Below, piece after piece: positions 1 through 9,270 of a stretch of DNA of 64,000 nt; position 1 is the stretch's first letter; every line of letters begins with the position of its first letter. Where the stretch lies: the NCBI GenBank assembly GCA_040769125.1, contig JAXGLO010000001.1:558001-622000 (forward strand), given 5' to 3'. Both the position numbers and the translations under genes were made by a program. The DNA comes from CAIXSE01 sp040769125 (lineage in GTDB: Bacteria; Actinomycetota; Thermoleophilia; UBA2241). The notes under the pieces are model-generated. The model saw nothing but the letters and a program-made list of their open reading frames with translations. It was not told the DNA's origin and did no database searches.

Positions 1-351
1 CCCTTCGCCCCTCAGGGCGGACGCGAGGTGATGGCCGTGGTACCTGGCGCGGCGCGCGTGTCCGAGCTCGACGACGAGCAGGTCGCTGTGCTCGCCGGCG
101 GCCTGTCGAAGGTGCTGGCCTGGTACGAGCGCGGGGGGCTCTCCGCCTTCAATTTCACGCTCGCAGGCGGCCCTCTCTCCGGCGAGGCCGCAGTGTATGC
201 GGTCACTCTGCGGGTGGTGGCGCGCTCGGCGTTCAGGCCCGACTACCGGACCGACGACTACTATCTCCAGAAGCAGCTCGGCGGAGAGCTGATCTTCGAG
301 AGCCCGGAGGATATGGCGGCGGCGCTGCGGTGCTATTTCGACGGAAGGTGA
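1..351 (+). CDS. GalT-like UTP-hexose-1-phosphate uridylyltransferase family protein, C-terminal part
   Basis: The frame is open from base 1 and ends at TGA 349-351, so the gene starts upstream of the window. The 116 visible residues show an FNF segment followed by AGGPL, then RPDYRTDDYYLQK near the end. This arrangement resembles the C-terminal half of galactose-1-phosphate uridylyltransferase-like HIT-superfamily enzymes, which exchange UMP between UDP-sugar and hexose-1-phosphate. The catalytic HxH region is not in the window, so the substrate cannot be inferred. It is convergent with the ABC exporter pair on the other strand. Confidence 0.6.
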   Translation, partial: PFAPQGGREVMAVVPGAARVSELDDEQVAVLAGGLSKVLAWYERGGLSAFNFTLAGGPLSGEAAVYAVTLRVVARSAFRPDYRTDDYYLQKQLGGELIFESPEDMAAALRCYFDGR

Positions 352-417
352 GAGCGCATCGCACGCGCGCGGCGGGTGTGCGTGGTGAGCCTGCGGGCAG
401 GGCTTTCGCACCCGAGG

Positions 418-2445
418 CTACGATGCATACGCCTCGTCGAACTGGCTCGTGTAGAGCCTGTGGTAGAAGCCGCGGGCGGCCATCAGCTCCTCGTGGCCGC
501 CCTGTTCGACGATGGCGCCCTCGTCCATCACGAGGATGACGTCGGCGCCGCGGATGGTGCTGAGGCGGTGGGCGATAACGAAGCTGGTCCGGTCTCGCAT
601 CAGGTGCGCCATCGCTTCCTGGATGAGCACTTCCGTGCGCGTGTCGACGGAGCTCGTCGCTTCATCGAGGATAAGGATGTCCGGGTCGGCGAGGAAGGCG
701 CGGGCGATGGTGAGGAGCTGCTTCTCGCCCTGGGAGACGTTGGTAGCGTCGTCGTCGAGCAGGGTATCGTAGCCGTCGGGCAGGGCGCGCACGAAGTGGT
801 CGACGCGCGCCGCCTTGGCGGCCGCCAGGATCTCCTCCTCGCGCGCGCCCTCGCGGCCGTAGGCGATGTTGTCGCGGATGGTGCCGCTGAACAGCCAGGT
901 CTCCTGCAGCACCATGCCGAACAGGCGGCGGAGGTCGCTGCGCGAGATGTCCCGTGAGTCGATGCCGTCGATGCGGATGGCTCCTTCGTCGATCTCGTAG
1001 AACCGCAGGAGCAGGTTGACGAGGGTCGTCTTGCCGGCGCCGGTCGGCCCGACGATGGCGACCGTCTCGCCGGGCGCGACGTCCAGAGTGAGCCCCTGGA
1101 TGAGGGGCGTGTCGGGGACGTAGCGGAACGCCACGTCTTCCAGCTCCAGATGGCCGCGCGTGTGCTCGAGCACGGTGCGCTCGGGCTTGTCCGGCGTCTC
1201 CTCCGCTTCGTCCAGGAGCTCGAACACGCGCTCTGCCGATGCCGCCGTGCTCTGCAGCACGTTCACGATGCCCGCCACCTGCGTGATCGGCATCGTGAAC
1301 TGCCGCGAGTACTGGATGAACGCCTGTACGTCGCCGAGCGAGATGCGGCCGGTGGCCACCATGAGGCCGCCGAGGACGGCGATGGCCACGTAGTTGAGGT
1401 TCATGACGAAGTTCATGACCGGCATGATGATCCCCGAGATGAACTGGGCCTTGAAGCTCGACTCATAGAGCGTCCTGTTGTGCTCGTCGAACCTGGCGAT
1501 GGCCTCTTCCTGGCGGCCGAACACCTTGACGACGTTGTGGCCGGTGAACATCTCCTCGACGTGGCCGTTGAGGTCTCCGGCGGATTCCCACTGCGTCGTG
1601 AACTGCTTCTGCGAACGCTTCGCGATGAACACCGTGATCGCGGCTGAGACGGGCACCACCAGCACCGAGACCAGCGCCAGGAGCCAGTTGATGGTCAGCA
1701 TCATGGCGAGCACACCGAGGATGGTGAGCGTCGAAGTGATCATCTGCGTGAGGCTCTGCTGCAGCGACTGTGAGATGTTGTCGATGTCGTTGGTCATGCG
1801 GCTGAGCAGGTCGCCGCGCGAGTGGTCGTCGAAGTACTTGAGCGGCAGCCGTGCGAGCTTCTCGTCGGCTGCGCGTCGCAGGCGGTAGATCGTCCGCTGC
1901 GTCACGCCCGCCATGATGTACTGCTGCATCCATGCGAACAGCGCGCTCAGCAGGTACACGCCGATGAGCAGCAGGAGGGTTCGGCCGAGCGCGTCGAAGT
2001 CGACGCCGCTGCCGGGGCGGAGCGTCATCGCGGAGATCATGTCGGCGACGCGGTCGTGGCCTTCGGCGCGCAGGCCGGCGAGCGCCTGATCCCTGGTCAT
2101 GCCCACCGGAATCCGCTCGCTGATCACGCCCTCGAAGAGGATGTTGGTCGCGCGGCCGAGGATCCTGGGGCCCACGACGGAGAAGGCCACGCTGACGACG
2201 GCGAACAGCACGACGAGGGCGAGAAGAGCGCGCTCAGGCTTGAGCCAGCCGCCCAGCCGCCGCATCGTCCCTCTGAAGTCCTTGGCCCGGGCCGTCGGCT
2301 GGACGAGCGCGCGGCCGCCGGGACCGCCGGGACCGTGGCCGTGCGGGCCTCTGGGGCGCGGTGGCGCTCCGCCGCCGCGCCTGCCCGCCGCCGCTCCGCC
2401 GCCACGACCGCTCGCCGGCGCGCTCCTGCTCGCGTCCGGAGTCAC
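418..2445 (-). CDS. ABC exporter half-transporter (permease-ATPase), second of a pair
   Basis: 675 residues. A Gly/Arg/Pro-rich N-terminal tail of about 50 residues precedes a six-helix exporter domain (about 70-390), then an ATPase domain with Walker A GPTGAGKT (about 461-468), signature VSQGE, Walker B ILILDEATSSVD and the H-loop His in IAHRLS. The signature deviates from LSGGQ, as is common in one partner of heterodimeric multidrug-type exporters. The GTG start lies in a GTGA overlap with the stop of the upstream exporter gene, so the two are translationally coupled and probably form a heterodimer. The substrate is unknown; drugs, lipids or peptides are all possible for this family. Confidence 0.9.
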   Translation of the reverse strand: MTPDASRSAPASGRGGGAAAGRRGGGAPPRPRGPHGHGPGGPGGRALVQPTARAKDFRGTMRRLGGWLKPERALLALVVLFAVVSVAFSVVGPRILGRATNILFEGVISERIPVGMTRDQALAGLRAEGHDRVADMISAMTLRPGSGVDFDALGRTLLLLIGVYLLSALFAWMQQYIMAGVTQRTIYRLRRAADEKLARLPLKYFDDHSRGDLLSRMTNDIDNISQSLQQSLTQMITSTLTILGVLAMMLTINWLLALVSVLVVPVSAAITVFIAKRSQKQFTTQWESAGDLNGHVEEMFTGHNVVKVFGRQEEAIARFDEHNRTLYESSFKAQFISGIIMPVMNFVMNLNYVAIAVLGGLMVATGRISLGDVQAFIQYSRQFTMPITQVAGIVNVLQSTAASAERVFELLDEAEETPDKPERTVLEHTRGHLELEDVAFRYVPDTPLIQGLTLDVAPGETVAIVGPTGAGKTTLVNLLLRFYEIDEGAIRIDGIDSRDISRSDLRRLFGMVLQETWLFSGTIRDNIAYGREGAREEEILAAAKAARVDHFVRALPDGYDTLLDDDATNVSQGEKQLLTIARAFLADPDILILDEATSSVDTRTEVLIQEAMAHLMRDRTSFVIAHRLSTIRGADVILVMDEGAIVEQGGHEELMAARGFYHRLYTSQFDEAYAS

Positions 2446-4172
2446 TCCAGGTCCTTTGTCCCGAACTGGGATTTGACGATCTCGCGGTAGGTCTCGCTGG
2501 TCGCGAGCAGTCCCTCATGCGTGTCGATGCCGGCGATCGCGCCGTCTTCCAGCACGATGATCTGGTCGGCGTGCATGATGGTGCTCACACGCTGCGCGAC
2601 GATGATGACGGTTGCGTCGGAAGTGTGCCGCCGGAGCGCGGCACGCAGCTTTGCGTCTGTGCTGAAGTCGAGCGCCGAGAAACTGTCGTCGTAGATCTGG
2701 ATCTTGGCCTGTTTCGCCAGCGCCCGGGCGATGGCGAGACGCTGCCGCTGCCCGCCGGAGACGCTGGCGCCACCCTGCGCGACGAGCGTCTCCAGCTTGT
2801 CGGGCATCGCCTCGACGAACTCGCTGCCCTGGGCGATCTCGAGGTAGCGCCAGAGCTGCTCGTCGGTCGCGCCCGGATCGCCGTGACGCAGGTTCTCGGC
2901 CACGGTGCCGCTGAAAAGAAAGGACTTCTGGGGCACCAGCCCGATCCGGCGCCACAGATCCTGCTGCGCCAGCTCGCGTACGTCCACACCGTCGACGAGA
3001 ACCGCGCCGGCCGTCGCTTCATAGAAGCGCGGAATGAGGCTGATCAAGGTTGTCTTGCCGCTGCCGGTGCCGCCGACGATGGCCGTGGTCTCGCCCGGTC
3101 GCGCCGTGAAGCTGATGCCGCTGAGCACCGGCTTTTCCGCGCCTGGATAGCGGAACTCCACATTGCGGAACTCGACGGCGCCGGTCGCCGGAACGCCCGT
3201 GACCGGCCGCTCCGGGTCGAGGATTGCCGGCCTTGTCTCGAGGACCTCCATGATGCGTCCGGCCGAGACCGCCGCGCGCGGGACCAGGACGAACATGATG
3301 GTGGCCATCAGCACGGAGAAGAGGATCTGGATGATGTACGCGAGGAAGGCGGTGAGGTCGCCGATGGGCATTGCGCCGTCGGCGATGAGGCCGCCGCCGA
3401 ACCACATGATCGCCACCGTCGACAGATTCAGGATGACCGTGAGGATCGGGAACATCAGCGCGAAGAGGCGACCGACCGTGAGCGTCGTGGCGGTGAGATC
3501 GGTGTTGGCGACGTCGAAGCGCCGCTCCTCGTAGCGCGTGCGATCGAAGGCGCGGATGACGCGCACTCCGCTCAGGAGTTCCCGCGTCACCTGGTTGATG
3601 CGGTCGATCTTGCGCTGCATGGACATGAAGAGCGGGACGGCCCGCCGGACCACGAGGCCGATGAACACACCCATGATCGGGATGGCGACGAGGATGACGG
3701 CGGACAGCGGCACGTTGAGGCGGAGGGCCATGATGACGCCGCCGATGGCCGTCATCGGCGCCATGAGCACCACGTTCAGCATCATGAGGACGACCATCTG
3801 GATCTGCTGCACGTCGTTGGTCGTCCGCGTGATGAGCGATGGTGTTCCGAAGCGGTTGACCTCCTCCTGCGAGAAGCTCTGGACGCGGCGGAAGAGGGCT
3901 CCCCGGGTGTCGCGGCCGAGGGCCATCGATACTCGTGAGCCCAGGAAGATCGCGGCGATAGCGGCGAGAACGAAGACGAGGCTGACGCCGAGCATGCGGG
4001 CGCCGATCTTGAGGATGTAGGTCGTGTCGCCGGTGACGACGCCGTTGTTGATGATGTCGGCGTTCAGCGTCGGCAGGTAGAGGCTGGCGATGACCTGCAG
4101 GAGGACGAGGATCAGCACGAGGGCGATCTGCCCCCAGTACGGACGTAGTCCCTGGCGGAGAAGGCGGGTCAC
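2442..4172 (-). CDS. ABC exporter half-transporter (permease-ATPase), first of a pair
   Basis: 576 residues from GTG at 4172. Six transmembrane helices (about 15-300) precede an ATPase with Walker A GGTGSGKT, signature VSGGQ and Walker B QIYDDSFSALD. Here the catalytic Glu after Walker B is Ser (DDS instead of DE), the degenerate-site pattern of many heterodimeric exporters (LmrCD and TM287/288 style), so ATP hydrolysis at one of the two sites is probably impaired. The frame stays open to 4298, but the extra 42 residues are Arg/Pro-rich and not exporter-like, so I prefer 4172. It overlaps the next gene by 4 bp. Confidence 0.88.
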   Translation of the reverse strand: MTRLLRQGLRPYWGQIALVLILVLLQVIASLYLPTLNADIINNGVVTGDTTYILKIGARMLGVSLVFVLAAIAAIFLGSRVSMALGRDTRGALFRRVQSFSQEEVNRFGTPSLITRTTNDVQQIQMVVLMMLNVVLMAPMTAIGGVIMALRLNVPLSAVILVAIPIMGVFIGLVVRRAVPLFMSMQRKIDRINQVTRELLSGVRVIRAFDRTRYEERRFDVANTDLTATTLTVGRLFALMFPILTVILNLSTVAIMWFGGGLIADGAMPIGDLTAFLAYIIQILFSVLMATIMFVLVPRAAVSAGRIMEVLETRPAILDPERPVTGVPATGAVEFRNVEFRYPGAEKPVLSGISFTARPGETTAIVGGTGSGKTTLISLIPRFYEATAGAVLVDGVDVRELAQQDLWRRIGLVPQKSFLFSGTVAENLRHGDPGATDEQLWRYLEIAQGSEFVEAMPDKLETLVAQGGASVSGGQRQRLAIARALAKQAKIQIYDDSFSALDFSTDAKLRAALRRHTSDATVIIVAQRVSTIMHADQIIVLEDGAIAGIDTHEGLLATSETYREIVKSQFGTKDLE

Positions 4173-4393
4173 GGCGCCGCCCGGAGCCCGGCGTGGCTGG
4201 CTAATGTCAGTCTGAAAACCATCTCCTCGCGGCTTGCTTTCCGGGCTGCCTCCGGGGCACGGTCGCGCGGCAGAGATACTACCGCAGTGCACCCGCACTT
4301 CCTCCCGGCGGGAGACGACGTACGCGCTCCACCCGCGTACGCTGGCCGCGCATCAAGCGTTGTGAACGGGTAGTGCAAACGATGGAGGAGATA

Positions 4394-5002
4394 ATGGAGG
4401 CTGTGCAGGCGCCGGCCGTGAAGGCCGCCGGCGGGCTTGACATCGGCGACGTGTTCACGCAGGGGTGGCGGCTCTTCGTGGACGATATCGTGGTGCTCAT
4501 CCTGGGGGCGCTCGTCGCCGGGCTGTTGAGCCTGATCACCGTGGGCATCCTCGCGGGCCCGCTCGTCGCCGGGCTGTTCGACATGGTGCAGCGCCGCGTT
4601 ACCGAAGGAAGGCGGCCGCAATTCGACGATGTGTTCGCCCGCCTCGACCGCTTCTGGTCGTTCTTCGGCGCCACGGTGTTTCTCGTGGTCACCATCGGAC
4701 TGGCGTTTCTGACGATCATCGGCGGCCTGCTCCTGGCCACCATCTGGCTGTACGTCTTTCCGCTGATGCTGGATCGGCATCTGGGCTTTTGGGAGGCGTT
4801 GCGCGAGAGCAAGGAGATCGTCATGGCCGCCGGCTTCTGGCAGCACTTCGTCCTGGTCGTGATCCTCGCGGTGATCGCGTCGGTCGCCAACGGCCTGCTC
4901 GCCATCGTGGCCGCTCCCTTCATGATCGCGCTGGTTGCAGCGGCCTACTTCGAGGCAACGAACAGGGTCGGCGCGGCGTCTGTGCTATCCTCCGCCTCGT
5001 GA
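4394..5002 (+). CDS. Multi-pass membrane protein of unknown function
   Basis: 202 residues with four or five hydrophobic segments (about 35-65, 85-120, 150-185) and short charged loops. I recognise no catalytic motif; the look is that of small integral membrane proteins seen next to housekeeping genes. The ATG at 4394 is chosen because GGAGGAG lies 5 nt upstream; in-frame GTG 4373 and ATG 4382 are alternatives that would put the ribosome site inside the gene. Its TGA overlaps the GTG of glnS by 4 bp, so it is probably co-translated with glutaminyl-tRNA synthetase. Confidence 0.8.
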   Translation: MEAVQAPAVKAAGGLDIGDVFTQGWRLFVDDIVVLILGALVAGLLSLITVGILAGPLVAGLFDMVQRRVTEGRRPQFDDVFARLDRFWSFFGATVFLVVTIGLAFLTIIGGLLLATIWLYVFPLMLDRHLGFWEALRESKEIVMAAGFWQHFVLVVILAVIASVANGLLAIVAAPFMIALVAAAYFEATNRVGAASVLSSAS

Positions 5003-6699
5003 GCACCGGGACGACAACTTCGCTCGAACGCGGCGACTTCATCCGCGAGATCGTCGCCGCCGACCTGCGGGAGGGTCGCCACGAGGGGGTCGTCACTCGC
5101 TTCCCCCCTGAACCGAACGGCTACCTGCACATCGGTCACGCCAAGTCGATCTGCCTCAACTTCGGCATTGCGCGGGAGTTCGGCGGCCGTTGTCACCTGC
5201 GCTTCGACGATACCAATCCCATGAAGGAAGAGCAGGAGTACATCGACTCTATCCAGGCGGACGTCCGCTGGCTGGGTTTCGACTGGGGCGAGCATCTGTA
5301 CTTCGCCTCCGACTACTTCGAGCAGCTCTACGAATGGGCTGTCGAGCTCATTCGGGCGGGCAAGGCCTATGTCGACGACCTCTCCGCCGACGAGATCCGT
5401 CGCCACCGCGGCACGCTGACCGAGCCCGGGGAGAACAGCCCGTGGCGCGACCGGCCGGCCGAGGAGAGCCTCGACCTCTTCGCGCGTATGCGCGACGGCG
5501 AGTTCCCCGACGGCGCGCGCGTCCTGCGCGCCAAAATCGACATGGCGTCTCCCAACATCAACCTGCGCGACCCGGTGCTGTACCGGATCCTCCACGCCGA
5601 GCATCCAAGGACGGGCGACGCCTGGTGCATCTATCCCACCTACGACTTCGCCCACGGGCAGTCAGATGCCATCGAGCACATCACGCATTCCATCTGCACG
5701 CTCGAGTTCAGCAACCACCGTCCGCTGTACGACTGGCTCATCGAGAACCTGCCGGTGCCGTCGCGCCCGCGCCAGTACGAGTTCGCGCGCCTCAATCTGA
5801 CGCACACCGTCCTGTCTAAGCGCACGCTTCTGCGTCTCGTCAACGAGGGGTATGTACGCGGCTGGGACGATCCCCGCATGCCCACGCTCTCGGCGCTCCG
5901 CCGCCGCGGCTTCCCTGCCGAGGGGGTGCGCGACTTCGCCGCCATGATCGGAGTGGCGAAGGCCGACAACGTCGTGGAGATCGGCATGTTCGAACATGCG
6001 GTGCGCGGTGTCCTCAACCGGCGGGCGCCGCGCCGGTTCGCGGTGCTCGACCCGCTCAAGGTGGTCATCGAGAACTACCCCGAGGGCCAGGTCGAAGAGG
6101 TGGCCGTCCCCAACAACCCGGAGGATCCGGCGGCCGGGTCCCGGCCGGTCCCCTTCTCGCGGGAGCTCTGGATCGAGCGCGACGACTTCATGGAAGAGCC
6201 GGTGCGCAAGTTCTTCCGGCTGGCCCCCGGCCGTGAGGTGCGGCTGCGCGCGGCGTACTTCATCACCTGCTGTGAGGTCGTCAAGGATGCTACGGGGCGC
6301 ATCACCGAGCTGCGCTGCACCTACGACCCCGAGACGCGCGGCGGCGATGCTCCCGACGGCCGTCGGCCCAAGGCCACCCTTCACTGGGTGTCGTGCGCTC
6401 ATGCCGTGTCTGCAGAGGTCCGCCTGTACGACTATCTCTTCCGCAGCCCATATCCCGGAGCCGACGGCCGCGAGATCTTCGCGGACGTGAACCCCGACTC
6501 CGAGGTCGTCCTCCAGGGCTGCCTCGTGGAGCCGTCGCTCGCGGAGCTGCCGGTCGGCGAGACCGTGCAGTTCGAGCGGCTCGGCTACTTCTGCCCCGAC
6601 CCCGATTCCTCTCCCGCCGCGCTCGTGTTCAACCGCACCCTCACCCTCAAGGACACCTGGGCCAAGCTGCGGGCGCAGGGGCGGCACGACAGGGCCTGA
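4999..6699 (+). CDS. glnS: Glutaminyl-tRNA synthetase
   Basis: 566 residues. It charges tRNA-Gln with glutamine in the cytosol. Class I signatures are clear: HIGH at 44-47 within PPEPNGYLHIGHAKS, and VLSKR at 271-275 as the KMSKS equivalent. The length matches bacterial GlnRS, and the C-terminal half carries the anticodon-binding beta barrels (for example VLDPLKVVIENY and FFRLAPGREVRLR). The GTG start overlaps the previous stop by 4 bp. A tRNA-Gln gene follows about 95 bp downstream. Most Actinomycetota make Gln-tRNA with GluRS plus GatCAB instead, so a dedicated GlnRS is notable. Confidence 0.97.
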   Translation: MSTGTTTSLERGDFIREIVAADLREGRHEGVVTRFPPEPNGYLHIGHAKSICLNFGIAREFGGRCHLRFDDTNPMKEEQEYIDSIQADVRWLGFDWGEHLYFASDYFEQLYEWAVELIRAGKAYVDDLSADEIRRHRGTLTEPGENSPWRDRPAEESLDLFARMRDGEFPDGARVLRAKIDMASPNINLRDPVLYRILHAEHPRTGDAWCIYPTYDFAHGQSDAIEHITHSICTLEFSNHRPLYDWLIENLPVPSRPRQYEFARLNLTHTVLSKRTLLRLVNEGYVRGWDDPRMPTLSALRRRGFPAEGVRDFAAMIGVAKADNVVEIGMFEHAVRGVLNRRAPRRFAVLDPLKVVIENYPEGQVEEVAVPNNPEDPAAGSRPVPFSRELWIERDDFMEEPVRKFFRLAPGREVRLRAAYFITCCEVVKDATGRITELRCTYDPETRGGDAPDGRRPKATLHWVSCAHAVSAEVRLYDYLFRSPYPGADGREIFADVNPDSEVVLQGCLVEPSLAELPVGETVQFERLGYFCPDPDSSPAALVFNRTLTLKDTWAKLRAQGRHDRA

Positions 6700-6723
6700 G
6701 AACCCCGCCTCCAGGGGGTTCTC
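6698..6723 (+). terminator. Hairpin after glnS
   Basis: A perfect 9-bp inverted repeat (GAGAACCCC and GGGGTTCTC) with an 8-nt loop begins at the glnS stop codon. There is no clear T tract, so it may be a weak or Rho-assisted terminator separating glnS from the tRNA promoter. Confidence 0.55.
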
Positions 6724-6743
6724 GATCGCGTCTCGCATAACGG

Positions 6744-6772
6744 TTGAGCAAGGGTCGATCGCCCAGTAGACT
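6744..6772 (+). promoter_or_regulatory. Predicted sigma-70-type promoter for tRNA-Gln
   Basis: TTGAGC (6744-6749) and TAGACT (6767-6772) are separated by 17 bp, and the -10 lies 21 bp before the tRNA 5' end. The tRNA therefore probably has its own promoter, independent of glnS. Confidence 0.5.
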
Positions 6773-6793
6773 GTGATACCCTACGGGCAGCGC

Positions 6794-6869
6794 TGGCGAG
6801 TGGCCTAACTGGCAAGGCACCTGACTCTGGATCAGGGGATTGAAGGTTCGAGTCCTTCCTCGCCAGCCA
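6794..6869 (+). tRNA. tRNA-Gln (anticodon CTG)
   Basis: A complete cloverleaf: acceptor TGGCGAG pairs with CTCGCCA, the D arm contains CTAACTGGCAAGG, the anticodon stem CCTGA/TCAGG encloses loop CTCTGGA with anticodon CTG at 6827-6829, and the T arm carries GTTCGAGTC. Discriminator G and CCA are encoded. It lies immediately downstream of glnS, its cognate synthetase. Confidence 0.96.
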
Positions 6870-7112
6870 TCATGTCTCTGCAGAGCGCACGCTCTCCTTT
6901 CTTCTTTCTCCCACGCTTCTACGCTGGATTATCGGGTGAGCCTCGTGCCCTGGTGCGATATCTGCCGCACGGACGGGCACAGGCCCGGAGGAAGCCATTG
7001 GCGCGTCCGCGAGCTTTCGGGGGACGCCGGCGACCACTGCTCGCGAACCACGTTCGTGGCCGCTTGTCCGCGAGCTTTTGGGGAGCCGGCTTGCCCGAAT
7101 GGCCCTTCGGGC

Positions 7113-7874
7113 TCAGATCGCCAGCGACACGATCAGCGCGGCGGCGGAGATCGCCGGGACCGCCACCAGCCAGACCACATCTCTCGGCGTCAGCGTCAGC
7201 CGCCGCATGAATGTCCTCCGGGGGAGCGCGCGGAACGCCCTGGCCTCCATGGCCACGGAGATCTGCTCTGCCCGTCTCACCGTGCCGGCGACGATGGGCA
7301 GCGAAATGCGCGCGTAGATGCGCAGCTTCTCCAGGAGGCTCGCCTTCTTGATCTCGGTTCCGCGCATCTGCACGGCGTAGTACACATCCGTAGCCTCGCT
7401 GTGGAGTATCGGCAGGAGGTGGACTGCGGTCATGGTCATGAAGGCGATCTCGTACGGCACGCGGCATTGCACCAGGGCGAGTAGGTAATCACGCGCCTCT
7501 CCGGTGAGCAGGATCAGCGCGACGAGCACGATAATGAGCAGGCGGAGCGCCACACCGAGGGCGGTCGTCACGCCGCCCGACGTGATCAGCGCAACGCCGC
7601 CAAACGTCAGCAGCGGGTCGCCGCTGCGCACGAAGACGCACTGCACGACGAAGAGCACGGCGATCAGCTTGAGCATGCCCCGGGCCTGTCGCAGCGCATG
7701 GCCGGAGTCGACCCCCCCGAGGACGAGCAGGCACACCGTGGCGCACAGCAGGCAGGCGAGCAGGGCCGGGGAGCGCCACGCCACGGCCATCGTCGAGACG
7801 CAGAGCGTCAGCATGAGCTTCACCCGGGGGTCCAGGCGCGAGAGGTCGATCGCTGGTGGTCTCCCGCCGGTCAC
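7113..7874 (-). CDS. ECF transporter T component (EcfT/CbiQ family)
   Basis: 253 residues with five or six hydrophobic segments and the cytoplasmic coupling motifs of EcfT: QMRGTE followed about 40 residues later by EARAF. EcfT links the two ATPases to a substrate-binding S component in the membrane. Its GTG start overlaps the upstream ATPase stop by 4 bp, and it is the last gene of a four-gene minus-strand operon. No dedicated S subunit is encoded in this operon; the nearest candidate is the N-terminal domain of the gene at 15964-17775. The substrate is undefined. Confidence 0.88.
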   Translation of the reverse strand: MTGGRPPAIDLSRLDPRVKLMLTLCVSTMAVAWRSPALLACLLCATVCLLVLGGVDSGHALRQARGMLKLIAVLFVVQCVFVRSGDPLLTFGGVALITSGGVTTALGVALRLLIIVLVALILLTGEARDYLLALVQCRVPYEIAFMTMTAVHLLPILHSEATDVYYAVQMRGTEIKKASLLEKLRIYARISLPIVAGTVRRAEQISVAMEARAFRALPRRTFMRRLTLTPRDVVWLVAVPAISAAALIVSLAI

Positions 7875-8503
7875 AGTGCCAGCTCTCCGTCGGCGTAGCG
7901 GGCCACGAACCCCCGCTCGTGACTGACGATCACCACTCCGCAGCCGTCGTCGTCGGCGATGGCGCGCAAGTGGGCGCCCAGGGCGCGCCGGCGGACGATG
8001 TCCAGCCCCGTCGTGGGCTCGTCGAGGACGACGAAGGCGGGCCGCATGGAAAGGACCACGGCGAGCATCAGGCGCTGCTTCTCGCCGTGACTCAGCGACA
8101 GCGGGAAAGCGTCGGCGCGGCCGGCAAGGCCGAAGACGCTCAGATAGTGGTTCGTCCTGCAGCTGATCTCGTCGTCGTCCAGCCCGAGGTTGCGCAGGCC
8201 GTAGGCCATCTCCTCCTTCACCGACGTGCAGAACAGCTGCTGCGAAGGATTCTGGTACACGTAGCCGACGCGGCGTCCGATCTCGGCGAGCGACAGCGGT
8301 GCGATGTCAGCTCCCTCCACCAGGACGCGGCCCGAGAGCGGTCGCGCGATGCCGACCATGAGCCTGGTGAGCGTCGTCTTCCCGGATCCGTTGTCGCCCG
8401 TGATGGCGGTCACGGCCTGCGCCGGGAGCGATGCGGAGAAGTCGCTCAAAACGAGTGGCGCAGAGCGCGTATAGGCGTAGTCGACGTTCTGGATCTCGAT
8501 CAC
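7871..8503 (-). CDS. ECF transporter ATP-binding protein (EcfA type), second ATPase
   Basis: 210 residues from GTG 8503, which sits in a GTGA overlap with the upstream ATPase gene. Walker A GDNGSGKT is at 36-43, the Q-loop in VYQNPSQQLF, the signature LSHGEKQR, Walker B VVLDEPTTGLD, and the switch His in VSHE. The short length and NPxxQ Q-loop environment are typical of the cytoplasmic ATPases of energy-coupling factor vitamin and metal transporters. It should pair with the neighbouring ATPase to drive the EcfT subunit. The frame is open to 8542, but that start would break the overlap pattern. Confidence 0.9.
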   Translation of the reverse strand: MIEIQNVDYAYTRSAPLVLSDFSASLPAQAVTAITGDNGSGKTTLTRLMVGIARPLSGRVLVEGADIAPLSLAEIGRRVGYVYQNPSQQLFCTSVKEEMAYGLRNLGLDDDEISCRTNHYLSVFGLAGRADAFPLSLSHGEKQRLMLAVVLSMRPAFVVLDEPTTGLDIVRRRALGAHLRAIADDDGCGVVIVSHERGFVARYADGELAL

Positions 8504-9270
8504 GGCCGGGCGCTCTGTGGCGGGGGCGAGGCCTCGCCCCATTCTTCCATCAGCTCCCGGGCAGGGGAGGCGCCGACGGATGCGAGTCGTCCCTCGTCCA
8601 GGTGGAGGAAGCGGTCGGCGAAACCGAGGAGAGAGAGGTCGTGCTCCACCACGATGAGGGTGCGGCCGTCCTGCTGCAGCCGCAGGATCGCGGCGAGGAC
8701 CATACTGCGGCCCCGCTCATCGAGGTGGCTGAACGGCTCGTCGAGGATCACGATGGCGGGGTCCAGGGTGAGCACCGAGGCGATCGCCACGAGGCGCTTC
8801 TCGCCTCCGGAGAGGTCGGTGGGCGAGCGGAGCCGCAGGTGGCCGATGCCGAACAGCTCCAGCTCGCGGTCGACCCGCGCACGGATCTCCGCCGGCTCCA
8901 TCGCCAGGTTCTCCGGTGCGAAAGCCAGCTCGTCCTCGACCGTGGTGGTCACGATCTGGTTGTCGGGATCCTGCAGGACGAGGCCGATGGTGGTGCTGAG
9001 CCGTGCCAATGGGATCGGGGCGATGTCCTCTCCGAACAGCCGCACGACACCGCTGAGAGTGCCGCCCAGCGCCTTGGGCGCGAGGCCGGCCAGGCAGTGG
9101 CAGAGGGTCGACTTGCCGCAGCCCGACAGCCCCATGAGCGCCATCGTCTCACCGCGCGCGACGGTGAACGAGATATGCTCGATCACGGGCTCACCGTCGC
9201 TGTAGGCGTAGGTGAGGTCGTCGACGACGATCGCCGCGGGGGCGCGGCCGTCGTCCGCCGCGCGCTCCAT
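8500..9270 (-). CDS. ECF transporter ATP-binding protein (EcfA type), first ATPase
   Basis: 256 residues. Walker A GLSGCGKS is at 47-54, the Q-loop in LVLQDPDNQIVT, the signature LSGGEKR, Walker B VILDEPFSHLD, and the switch His in VVEHD. It is a close relative of EcfA/CbiO ATPases, and with the next gene gives the two-ATPase composition of group II ECF modules. The ATG at 9270 shares one base with the stop of the SUOX-like gene (TAATG), which fixes the start; an in-frame upstream codon at 9297 would overlap that gene. Confidence 0.9.
   Translation of the reverse strand: MERAADDGRAPAAIVVDDLTYAYSDGEPVIEHISFTVARGETMALMGLSGCGKSTLCHCLAGLAPKALGGTLSGVVRLFGEDIAPIPLARLSTTIGLVLQDPDNQIVTTTVEDELAFAPENLAMEPAEIRARVDRELELFGIGHLRLRSPTDLSGGEKRLVAIASVLTLDPAIVILDEPFSHLDERGRSMVLAAILRLQQDGRTLIVVEHDLSLLGFADRFLHLDEGRLASVGASPARELMEEWGEASPPPQSARP

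Noticed and set aside
4465..4998. Extended start for glutaminyl-tRNA synthetase within the upstream membrane-protein gene
   Set aside because: The added translation is an Arg/Ala-rich shadow of the other frame; GTG 4999 in a GTGA overlap gives a normal-length GlnRS.
7004..7085. Short direct repeat around GTCCGCGAGCTTT downstream of tRNA-Gln
   Set aside because: Two copies of about 15 bp with mismatches; no gene, att core or structure I could support.
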